IMG/VR virus record: IMGVR_UViG_3300031857_000106 | Location: 1-64,000 of that record | From: a virus | Strand: one strand, 5' to 3' | DNA: 64,000 nucleotides | Part shown: in pieces, positions 1 through 5,901 of the stretch | How the letters are laid out: each line of letters opens with the position of its first letter | Position numbering within the stretch: the stretch's first letter is position 1 | Translations under genes and position numbers: made by a program | Notes under the pieces: model-generated | What the model saw: only the letters and a program-made list of their open reading frames with translations | What the model was told of the DNA's origin: nothing | The model's database searches: none

Positions 1-78
1 TGGGACTGCGAGAGATACGATGATTGGATCGAGGCCTTAGACATAGCTTCTAATGACGGTCTCATCATCTTTTGCTGA
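1..78 (+). CDS. C-terminal end of an unidentified protein (partial)
   Basis: An open frame enters from the left edge and stops at TGA 76-78, leaving 25 residues ending in DGLIIFC. It is too short to assign a family. It lies in the same direction as the next gene and is separated from it by about 28 bases that include the motif GATAAATAA. Confidence 0.5.
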   Translation, partial: WDCERYDDWIEALDIASNDGLIIFC

Positions 79-106
79 TTCCTTTTCTCTCGTGGATAAA
101 TAACCC

Positions 107-634
107 ATGGAGAAGATAGTCGGTAGTTTTCAGAGTTTTAAGAGCATCGGAGATAAGAGAAAAGAGGTCGAGTCTCTAGTCAACGGCGATAAGCCGGTAG
201 ATTTTAAGGGACACGATTTTGAAAGATACGTCTCTTCGATGATCCTCTTCTTTGAATCTTTGGGATTCGTCCTCAAGCCTTATCCGACAATTGAATTCTC
301 TGACGAGAAGAAATACGATAACGAACTTCTCGGATATACCGGACACTATTTCTTCGATCAAAAACACATCGTCCTCTACACTGAAGGCCGACATGTGAAA
401 GACATTATGAGAAGCTTGGCTCACGAGCTCGTCCACCACAACCAATTCATGAGAGGCATCACTCTCGATAACGTCGATCAGATGAAGCTCAGCGATCCTG
501 CATGGTCTGAGAAAGAAGAATTCTTAAAACACTTGGAAGACTATTCATATCTCGAAGGCGATGCCTATCTCAGAGGCAACATGCTCTTCAGAACCTGGAC
601 AGATGCCATCAAGCAAGGACTGATAAAACTATGA
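107..634 (+). CDS. Zinc-metallopeptidase-like phage protein (HELVHH motif)
   Basis: This 175-residue protein has a gluzincin-type zinc motif, HELVH at residues 106-110 followed by a further His, inside a predicted helix (SLAHELVHHNQF). A downstream acidic helix (YLEGDAYLRGN, about 148-158) could supply the third zinc ligand. That arrangement is typical of small zincin-like phage proteins, but the substrate is unknown. There is no signal peptide, so it probably acts inside the cell or in the virion. The N-terminus (MEKIVGSFQSF) faintly resembles the FxxF leader motif seen in other proteins here. Its stop overlaps the next start as ATGA, which implies translational coupling. Confidence 0.7.
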   Translation: MEKIVGSFQSFKSIGDKRKEVESLVNGDKPVDFKGHDFERYVSSMILFFESLGFVLKPYPTIEFSDEKKYDNELLGYTGHYFFDQKHIVLYTEGRHVKDIMRSLAHELVHHNQFMRGITLDNVDQMKLSDPAWSEKEEFLKHLEDYSYLEGDAYLRGNMLFRTWTDAIKQGLIKL

Positions 635-1230
635 GAAGAGAGCTCTTCAAAGCATATTACGGACGTTACACTTTCGACGTCGATAAAGCCTATGATTTGA
701 TCAAACAGGGCAAGATAAAAGCTGATGTGATAGATCTCAATTCAAGGATCGCTCAAAGCCTGATCTTTTTCACAGGTGTTCACGATGATCACGTCGGAAC
801 AAAGGATTCTGCATCAGGAGACATTGACGGACTTATGGTCAAGTTCTCTGACCCGGAACACCCTGACGACACAATGATCATTGACGGCAACCACAGAATC
901 AATGCAAAAATCAGAGCTTCTCGTCCTACTGTGAAGCTCCTCTACATCAAAAATCCTGGTGACACTAAAAAGTTTCTTACTATCGATAGAAAGAAGCCGA
1001 AAGATCTCTTTCCGGAAGAAGATGCCGTCATGGAGAAGCTCGTGAAGACCTTCGAAGAATTTGTGAACGAGAAGAAAGAGTCTCCCTATTCAGAAGAGAC
1101 TCTAAAGAAATACAAAGAAGAGCACGAGAAAGGAAAGAAAATCCCTTTTGCAATAGAGAGAAGTCTCAAAGCTCAAGGAATGATACCTCGAGTAGATGGG
1201 ACCACTCGAAAATCAGACATGTACAAATGA
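631..1230 (+). CDS. ParB-fold-like protein with internal FEEFVNE motif
   Basis: In this 199-residue protein, residues 82-93 (MIIDGNHRINAK) match the DGxHRxxA signature of the ParB/Srx-type nuclease fold, with a preceding strand-rich segment. A charged segment at 141-147 (FEEFVNE) resembles T4 capsid-targeting/prohead-cleavage motifs but is internal. The C-terminal 50 residues are Lys/Glu-rich and end in a conserved-looking basic segment (GMIPRVDGTTRKSDMYK). It overlaps both neighbours by ATGA junctions. A DNA-binding or nuclease role is possible. The fold assignment rests on one motif only. Confidence 0.5.
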   Translation: MRRELFKAYYGRYTFDVDKAYDLIKQGKIKADVIDLNSRIAQSLIFFTGVHDDHVGTKDSASGDIDGLMVKFSDPEHPDDTMIIDGNHRINAKIRASRPTVKLLYIKNPGDTKKFLTIDRKKPKDLFPEEDAVMEKLVKTFEEFVNEKKESPYSEETLKKYKEEHEKGKKIPFAIERSLKAQGMIPRVDGTTRKSDMYK

Positions 1231-2081
1231 AGAAAATCACGCTGATCTTTTTCCTGCTCTTGTCAGGAATTTCTTATTCTCAAGAGAGACAACAGAAAGA
1301 AGCTGTTAGAAGCCAGCAGAGCTCTCAGCCAACAAGACAATACATCCCTCAAGAGAGACAACAGAAAGAAATTGTTAGAGAACAAGCTAACAGATCTTCT
1401 CAAAGACCAATTGTCACCGACCCTCGAGGCAGAGGCAATGTCTTCCATCCTGGATGGGATGACTGGGGCTGGGGATGGAACAGATGGAACAGATGGGGTG
1501 CACCCATCGGATATAATTTCTGGACTCCAGGCTTCTACTATGACCCTTGGGGCTACCGCAATCCCACACGAATCTATCACTACAATGACAACCGAAGAGA
1601 TACGGTCAGAGGCAAAGCAACAAGGGTTTCATTCGGAGTCCAAGGTTCAACGGGTGGACAGGTTGGAGCTTTCCTGACTCTTGGTAACCGAGGATACTTC
1701 ATAGCTGAATATAACCAGATCTTTCAGAGAGACGAGTCTCTCTTTTATCCAGACCTCACGATGGACAAAGTTCTTCCTTGGAACGATCAGAAGCTCGAAG
1801 ACATACAAAAAGGCAACATAGTCTATCTCGGTTTCGGAAAGAAGATCTCAAGGACTGGGCTTCACGCATCAATGGGTTTCGGCAGAGCAGAAAAAAGATA
1901 CCAATTCTTCGATGAGCTCTTCATACTTTCCAACAATGGCAAGTATTCAGTCAGAGAATTCAATGAGAACTTTTTCACTGTAAAGATCGGAGCATTGCAC
2001 GATTTTGGCAGAGGAACTTTGAAAGTCGATTATGATCCCATCAGAAAACAAGCTTTCTTTGGAGCAGGTGTCAATTTTTGA
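1227..2081 (+). CDS. Secreted Trp/Asn/Gln-rich protein with Bacteroidota-style signal peptide
   Basis: The protein has 284 residues. Residues 1-18 form a clear Sec signal peptide (MKKITLIFFLLLSGISYS) with likely cleavage before Gln19, a pattern very common in Bacteroidota exported proteins. The mature N-terminus is Gln/Arg-rich and carries a duplicated block (QERQQKEAVR and QERQQKEIVR). It is followed by a Trp/Gly-rich segment (about 75-115) and a C-terminal half with alternating strands that could be a small beta-barrel. No enzyme motif was found. It could be an outer-membrane or periplasmic protein that alters the host surface, or a morphogenetic protein. It looks host-derived. The start overlaps the previous stop (ATGA). 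Confidence 0.65.
   Translation: MKKITLIFFLLLSGISYSQERQQKEAVRSQQSSQPTRQYIPQERQQKEIVREQANRSSQRPIVTDPRGRGNVFHPGWDDWGWGWNRWNRWGAPIGYNFWTPGFYYDPWGYRNPTRIYHYNDNRRDTVRGKATRVSFGVQGSTGGQVGAFLTLGNRGYFIAEYNQIFQRDESLFYPDLTMDKVLPWNDQKLEDIQKGNIVYLGFGKKISRTGLHASMGFGRAEKRYQFFDELFILSNNGKYSVREFNENFFTVKIGALHDFGRGTLKVDYDPIRKQAFFGAGVNF
1281..1370 (+). repeat. Direct repeat inside the secreted-protein gene
   Basis: The same 21 bases, beginning CAAGAGAGACAACAGAAAGA, occur at 1281-1301 and again at 1350-1370. The similarity continues through a few mismatches (GCTGTTAGA versus ATTGTTAGA). The unit encodes QERQQKE followed by A/I-VR. It is an in-frame duplication of a Gln-rich segment and could expand or contract by slippage. 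Confidence 0.85.
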
Positions 2082-2103
2082 TAAATAACAAAATATAGAA
2101 TAG

Positions 2104-2397
2104 ATGAAACACGTTAAATTATTTGAAGAATTTGACAGAGTGGAAGAGGCTCACGAAGATCTTCAAAACTACATGTTCTTCAGCAACTTAGAATCCATCA
2201 AGCGTAAATGCGAATCTATCCTCGCGATGGACTTCAAAGCTATCGATGAACTCCTCAATGCAGGAGGCCACGACTGGGCTGCAGATCACATTACGGTAGC
2301 CAAAGAAAACATCGATCAGGTAGAAAATTTCTTAGTCGGTCAATTCAAGGACGCTCACCAAGCAGAGCCTGAATTACCTGAGGTTCCTACGACATAA
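2104..2397 (+). CDS. Small phage protein with capsid-targeting-like N-terminus
   Basis: The protein has 97 residues. The N-terminus MKHVKLFEEFDRVEEAH resembles the T4 internal-protein capsid-targeting sequence (MKTYQEFIAEA): a basic start, two aromatic residues three apart and acidic residues. The body is helical and ends in a segment (GGHDWAADHITVAKENIDQV) that looks like a compact conserved domain, then an acidic Pro tail. A packaged internal head protein is a possible role; function is otherwise unknown. It is the last gene before a strong terminator. GATAAATAA lies 16 bases before its start. Confidence 0.6.
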   Translation: MKHVKLFEEFDRVEEAHEDLQNYMFFSNLESIKRKCESILAMDFKAIDELLNAGGHDWAADHITVAKENIDQVENFLVGQFKDAHQAEPELPEVPTT

Positions 2398-2418
2398 GAA
2401 AAACTTAAAACATTTAAA

Positions 2419-2441
2419 ACCCGCTTCGGCGGGTTTTTTTT
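2419..2441 (+). terminator. Rho-independent terminator
   Basis: A perfect stem ACCCGC/GCGGGT closes on the very stable TTCG tetraloop and is followed by a run of eight T residues. It sits 21 bases after the stop of the small capsid-targeting-like protein gene. Confidence 0.93.
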
Positions 2442-2467
2442 GTGAAACTTTTTGATTCTTTCCTTAT

Positions 2468-2683
2468 ATGATTAAAAACCTTCTCATGGAATACTCTATC
2501 AGCACTAGAAGAGGAGATGAGCTGGGATTCTTCATCGGACACAATCTAGAAGGATTGAAAAAGATGATAGAATTCTTGGGGCACGAGATCAAAGAAATAA
2601 AAACAGATGGGACACCAGATCAAACCGGAAGTAACCTGTGGATGCAAAGTACCGAAAGGTTGGGGCGAGGAGCTGATAATTGA
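2468..2683 (+). CDS. Hypothetical small protein overlapping the cupin gene
   Basis: This open frame of 71 residues starts shortly after the terminator. The first 50 residues (for example NLEGLKKMIEFLGHEIKEIK) look like real protein with an amphipathic helix. The last 20 residues overlap the cupin gene by 77 bases in another frame and look unnatural. It may be a genuine small protein, or the 5' part of a longer gene broken by a frameshift near 2600. No family recognised. Confidence 0.4.
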   Translation: MIKNLLMEYSISTRRGDELGFFIGHNLEGLKKMIEFLGHEIKEIKTDGTPDQTGSNLWMQSTERLGRGADN

Positions 2684-2987
2684 GAACAATGAGCTCTACT
2701 GCGGTAAGCTCTTGATCTTCAAGCAGGGCTGTAAATTCTCAATGCACTACCACATGGAGAAAGATGAGACTTGGTACGTCGACAAGGGAGAATTCATCTA
2801 CCGATGGATCGACACTGAGACAGCCGAAGTTAATGAGACCAATCTAAAAGTAGGAGATGTGGTAAGACAACGTCCAGGCCAACCTCACCAATTAGAAGCT
2901 CTAACTGATGGAGTCATATTTGAAGTATCAACTGAACACAAAGACGAAGATTCTTACAGAGTATGGAAAGGGAACTCGCAACAATGA
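2607..2987 (+). CDS. Cupin-fold protein (sugar-phosphate isomerase/epimerase-like)
   Basis: The 126-residue single cupin domain shows motif 1 (FSMHYHMEKDETWYVDKGEF), with the His-x-His...Glu metal-binding pattern, and motif 2 (PGQPHQLEAL) with the second His. PKGWGEE at the start is typical of the mannose-6-phosphate isomerase type-II/cupin group found in phages and nucleotide-sugar operons. It directly precedes, with an ATGA overlap, a cytidylyltransferase and a PfkB kinase, so a role in converting or sensing a sugar phosphate is likely. An in-frame stop just upstream limits the start to this ATG, which forces a long overlap with the previous frame. Confidence 0.75.
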   Translation: MGHQIKPEVTCGCKVPKGWGEELIIENNELYCGKLLIFKQGCKFSMHYHMEKDETWYVDKGEFIYRWIDTETAEVNETNLKVGDVVRQRPGQPHQLEALTDGVIFEVSTEHKDEDSYRVWKGNSQQ

Positions 2988-3391
2988 AAGTTTGGGTGAA
3001 TGGGACGTTTGACGTCTTTCACCCAGGACATCTGGCTCTGCTTAAATATGCAGCGAGAAAAGGAGAAGTCCACGTCGGAATAGACTCTGATCTTAGAGTG
3101 AAAGAACTCAAAGGACCTAATAGGCCCGTCTTTAGCCAAGAGCAGAGAAAAGAGATGCTTGAATCTCTCAAGTTCGTAGAGAAAGTCTACATCTTTTACA
3201 CTGACCACGATCTCGAGAGGATCATGACTGAAGTAGATCCTACGCTGATGGTCATCGGATCAGACTATGAGAACAAGAAGATCATCGGCAGACACATCCC
3301 TCGCGGAATCTTGTTTTTTAACAGGATCAAGGGCATCTCTTCCTCTGAGATTTTGAACTACACATGGAACAACAGCGACAAACCCGAATGA
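2984..3391 (+). CDS. Nucleotidyltransferase, HldE C-terminal-domain/TagD-like
   Basis: Starting at the ATG that overlaps the cupin stop (ATGA), the protein has 135 residues. It opens with the cytidylyltransferase signature NGTFDVFHPGHLALLKYA, in which HPGH is the HxGH nucleotide-binding motif. It continues through a conserved GSDYENKKIIGR segment and ends with the ISSSEIL motif of the superfamily. By family it transfers a nucleotide to a sugar phosphate or polyol phosphate, as HldE does when making ADP-heptose. The next gene encodes the matching PfkB-type kinase, so this two-gene pair is an HldE-like enzyme with its halves separate and in reverse order. Confidence 0.85.
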   Translation: MKVWVNGTFDVFHPGHLALLKYAARKGEVHVGIDSDLRVKELKGPNRPVFSQEQRKEMLESLKFVEKVYIFYTDHDLERIMTEVDPTLMVIGSDYENKKIIGRHIPRGILFFNRIKGISSSEILNYTWNNSDKPE

Positions 3392-4227
3392 AGATCACTA
3401 TAATCGGAGAAAAATGCATAGACGAATTTGTCTACGGTGATTGCACTCGGTTGAATCCCGAAGCGCCAACTCCTGTCTTTATTGAGAATTACCGAAAGAT
3501 AAATTTAGGGATGGCCAGTAACGTAGCTGAGAATCTCGTTAGTCTCGGTGGGATCGAAATCGTTAGAAGACACCAACGAGTAGAGATCAGAAAGACCCGT
3601 TTTGTCGATGAGACTTCTAATTATATCTTGCTCAGAGCTGATTCTGAGAAAAACGTGGATCGGATTGAGATTGACAAAGAACTCATAGAACACATCACGA
3701 CATCTGACCTTCTCGTGGTCTCTGACTACGATAAAGGTTACCTACATCCAGAAGATTTGAAGGTCGTAGCGAGCTTCGCAAAGGCCTCAGTGATAGACAC
3801 GAAGAAGCCTATCCAAGATATCTGGGCTCAAGAATTTGACTTCATTAAGATGAATTCTAAAGAGTGGAGCAACTCCGCTCACGAAAACAAAGAGAGATAC
3901 TTAGAGAAAGCAATAATCACGCAGGGGAAAAATGGTGCAGTCTGGAATGGAAAGTCTTACAAGGGTGTGGAAGCAGAAGTGATGGACGTGGCCGGAGCAG
4001 GAGATTCATTCTTAGCTGGATTTGCTCACAGATGGATCAATTCAGCAGGTGATGTCGAATCTGCGATAGCTTTTGGAAATGAAATTGCAGCTCTCGTGGT
4101 CAAACGACGAGGAGTGGTGAATAAAATTGGAGAGGTGGCAGAGCGGTCGAACGCGGCGGTCTTGAAAACCGTTGACTGTAACAGGTCCGGGGGTTCGAAT
4201 CCCTCCCTCTCCGCACTGGTTCCGTAG
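3388..4227 (+). CDS. PfkB-family sugar kinase (HldE N-terminal-domain-like) running into tRNA-Ser
   Basis: A ribokinase-fold sugar kinase with the N-terminal Gly-rich substrate segment (NLGMASNVAENLVSLGG) and the C-terminal ATP/catalytic signature DVAGAGDSFLAGFAH with the GAGD anion hole. It is most like the kinase half of HldE. The start is the ATGA overlap. The predicted body ends near residue 247 (RRGVVNKI); the last 32 codons are simply a translation of tRNA-Ser and the first bases of tRNA-Arg, where the TAG stop lies. The original stop was therefore probably lost when the tRNA block was placed at the gene's end, and the tail is likely tolerated. Confidence 0.85.
   Translation: MKITIIGEKCIDEFVYGDCTRLNPEAPTPVFIENYRKINLGMASNVAENLVSLGGIEIVRRHQRVEIRKTRFVDETSNYILLRADSEKNVDRIEIDKELIEHITTSDLLVVSDYDKGYLHPEDLKVVASFAKASVIDTKKPIQDIWAQEFDFIKMNSKEWSNSAHENKERYLEKAIITQGKNGAVWNGKSYKGVEAEVMDVAGAGDSFLAGFAHRWINSAGDVESAIAFGNEIAALVVKRRGVVNKIGEVAERSNAAVLKTVDCNRSGGSNPSLSALVP
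4129..4213 (+). tRNA. tRNA-Ser (anticodon TGA)
   Basis: An 85-base class II tRNA. Acceptor GGAGAGG pairs with CCTCTCC, the anticodon loop is CTTGAAA, there is a long variable arm, and the T-arm carries GGTTCGAATCC. The CCA end is not fully encoded. It lies wholly within the reading frame of the PfkB kinase. It reads UCA and, by wobble, other UCN codons. Confidence 0.95.
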
Positions 4228-4290
4228 CTCAGTGGATAGAGCAACTGCCTTCTAAGCAGTAGGTCATTGGTTCGAATCCAATCGGGATCA
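4218..4290 (+). tRNA. tRNA-Arg (anticodon TCT)
   Basis: A 73-base tRNA with acceptor GGTTCCG/CGGGATC (two G-U pairs), D-arm TAGCTCAGTGGATAGAGCA, anticodon stem ACTGC/GCAGT around CTTCTAA, and T-loop TTCGAAT. It reads AGA/AGG. AGA is visibly the dominant arginine codon in the genes of this window, so it may support phage translation. CCA is not encoded. Confidence 0.95.
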
Positions 4291-4390
4291 CAGGTCGTAA
4301 CTAGGGTCGAGCCACATTTTGCCACGGTTACGAGTAGGCTCAGGAGGATCAGAGGTGGCCGTGACTACCCTGAGCCACTATATTTAGAGA
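4291..4390 (+). ncRNA. Structured spacer, candidate small RNA
   Basis: The 100 bases between tRNA-Arg and the HAD gene contain no reading frame but two clear helices: TCGTAAC (4295-4301) with GTTACGA (4327-4333), and GGCTCAGG (4337-4344) with CCTGAGCC (4369-4376), extended past a bulged A by GT/AC. GCCAC at 4311 and 4321 can pair with GTGGC at 4355, which would make alternative or pseudoknotted folds. It could be a decayed tRNA, a processing signal for the tRNA transcript, or a separate small RNA. Confidence 0.4.
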
Positions 4391-4399
4391 GAACACTAT

Positions 4400-4978
4400 A
4401 TGAAAATAATCTTCTTAGATAACGACGGAGTCATTTGTCTCGGCAGCAACTGGGGATCACGCCACAAGAAACAGAGAGAATGGGGAAGAAAAATGTCCAT
4501 GTCGATCAGAGAGCTTCCCGTTGAATGCCGCTTTGATAATTTCGATAAGAAAGCAATCAAGGTCCTCAATTCAATCATCGAAGAGAGCGGAGCTGAAATT
4601 GTGGTGAGCTCAGATTGGAGGAATTGGGCAAACTTAGAGGAGCTGGGTGAGTACTATGCTTCTCAGGGAATCTCGAAGAAGCCTGTCGGAGTGACCAAGA
4701 AGATACAGGAGTTCGATACCCCGGAAGACTTTCCTTGGCACCGGGCCTGGGAACTTGAGCAGACGAGAATCTTAGAGATCCAACAATACCTCAAGGACCA
4801 CCCTGAGATCACACATTGGGTCGCAGTGGACGATTTGAGAATGGGAAAGACGGGACTTGATTATTCTGTAGAGTACAACCACCCTTGGGGATTGGAAAAC
4901 TTCGTGAACACTCCGCTGAGCACTGAAGGCATCAAACAGAGCGGAATCAAAGAGAAGATACTTAACTACTTACAATAA
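4400..4978 (+). CDS. HAD-superfamily phosphatase-like protein
   Basis: The 192-residue protein has HAD motif I FLDNDGVI (residues 5-12; nucleophile Asp7 and Asp9), motif II with the VVSSDWRNW pattern (about 68-76) and a motif IV acidic pair in WVAVDDLRMG (Asp144/145). The SSDWR form is characteristic of the HAD group named for 'Swiss Army Knife' RNA-repair proteins, though GmhB-like heptose phosphatases also start FLDxDGVI. Its position just after two tRNAs and an HldE-like pair fits either reading: RNA end repair or sugar-phosphate dephosphorylation. Its stop overlaps the next start (TAATG). Confidence 0.75.
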   Translation: MKIIFLDNDGVICLGSNWGSRHKKQREWGRKMSMSIRELPVECRFDNFDKKAIKVLNSIIEESGAEIVVSSDWRNWANLEELGEYYASQGISKKPVGVTKKIQEFDTPEDFPWHRAWELEQTRILEIQQYLKDHPEITHWVAVDDLRMGKTGLDYSVEYNHPWGLENFVNTPLSTEGIKQSGIKEKILNYLQ

Positions 4979-5526
4979 TGACTGACTATTCTGATAGAGA
5001 CATTGAAGTCTTATTTGATGCTCTAGAAAACCCACCTTCACCGAATTCAGCTCTGCAGGAAGCTGCTCAAGCTTACTTAGCAATGACCGCAAAAACGATC
5101 TCTATAGCTAGTGGATATTTTAATCCTGTTCACAAAGGCCACCTCGAACTCTTTGAAAGAGCAAAGATGATTTCAGACATTCTCGTCGTCATCGTCAACA
5201 ACGACCACCAAAGAGAGCTGAAGGGATCTAAAAAATTCCAGGACGAAGAAGAGAGGCTCCTGATCATCGGGTCTCTACGTACAGTCAATCACGCTGAGCT
5301 TTCGATTGACGAAGACAGAAGCGTAAGACAAAGTCTTGAGATGGTCTATCACAAATACAAAGAGATCTATCTTAATCCTAATCTCAAATTCCTCTTTGTC
5401 AACGGTGGAGATCAGTTCTCGAATAACGTAGCCGAGAAGGAAATCTGTGACAGATTAGGAATCGAAATGGTCGATAGCATGGGAGGAAAAATTCAATCTA
5501 GTTCCTCTCTTCTAAATAACCTCTAA
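4978..5526 (+). CDS. Nucleotidyltransferase (NadD/CoaD/TagD superfamily)
   Basis: A 182-residue protein. After a 38-residue acidic N-terminal extension comes a classic HxGH nucleotidyltransferase domain: IASGYFNPVHKGHLELFERA (about 43-62), an internal VNGGDQF segment and a C-terminal SSSSLL motif corresponding to the ISSTxIR-type ATP contact. Substrate cannot be fixed from sequence; sugar-1-phosphate, glycerol-3-phosphate or nicotinamide mononucleotide are family options. Given the sugar kinase and HldE-like neighbours, activation of a sugar or polyol for the downstream glycosyltransferases is favoured. Confidence 0.8.
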   Translation: MTDYSDRDIEVLFDALENPPSPNSALQEAAQAYLAMTAKTISIASGYFNPVHKGHLELFERAKMISDILVVIVNNDHQRELKGSKKFQDEEERLLIIGSLRTVNHAELSIDEDRSVRQSLEMVYHKYKEIYLNPNLKFLFVNGGDQFSNNVAEKEICDRLGIEMVDSMGGKIQSSSSLLNNL

Positions 5527-5592
5527 AAACTTTTTGGAAACTTCTGAGCATGCGCTTAGTGAAACTTATCGATCTTCTGGCATAAAATAAAC

Positions 5593-5901
5593 ATGCCAAC
5601 ACCTAAAATCAAAAAAATCATTAAGGAATACGGAGATGCTACCGCGTATGAGATCTGGGAAGGTATTAGAGACAATTTCATTTTTGGATTCTTAGGAGCA
5701 ACTCTCGTCGTCTTTATTTCAACTCGAGTCGACGCTGCAGTATTCATCGGTTACATCAGCTACTATTATTTCATGGGAAGAATAGTCAACCGGCCCAAGT
5801 ACGTGACTTCTCTCGGAAAAATGATCGTCTTTCCAATACCTTCTGCTCTCGGAGCTTTTACGGGTTATAAAGTCGCTTATCTCATTCCGCAATTATTATG
5901 A
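5593..5901 (+). CDS. Small inner-membrane protein
   Basis: A protein of 102 residues with two to three hydrophobic segments, about 27-45 (FIFGFLGATLVVFISTRV), 50-65 (VFIGYISYYYFMGRIV) and 78-100. The N-terminus is Lys-rich and presumably cytoplasmic. No catalytic motif. It could anchor or assist membrane-associated glycosyl transfer or act in host takeover. Its TGA overlaps the start of the next glycosyltransferase gene (ATGA). Confidence 0.65.
   Translation: MPTPKIKKIIKEYGDATAYEIWEGIRDNFIFGFLGATLVVFISTRVDAAVFIGYISYYYFMGRIVNRPKYVTSLGKMIVFPIPSALGAFTGYKVAYLIPQLL

Noticed and set aside
1372-1677. Alternative-frame open frame inside the secreted-protein gene
   Set aside because: The real frame has a signal peptide and ATGA coupling; the alternative is out of frame and has no such support.
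4026-4325. Minus-strand open frame across tRNA-Ser and tRNA-Arg
   Set aside because: It is the typical reverse translation of tRNA genes, often misannotated as a protein.
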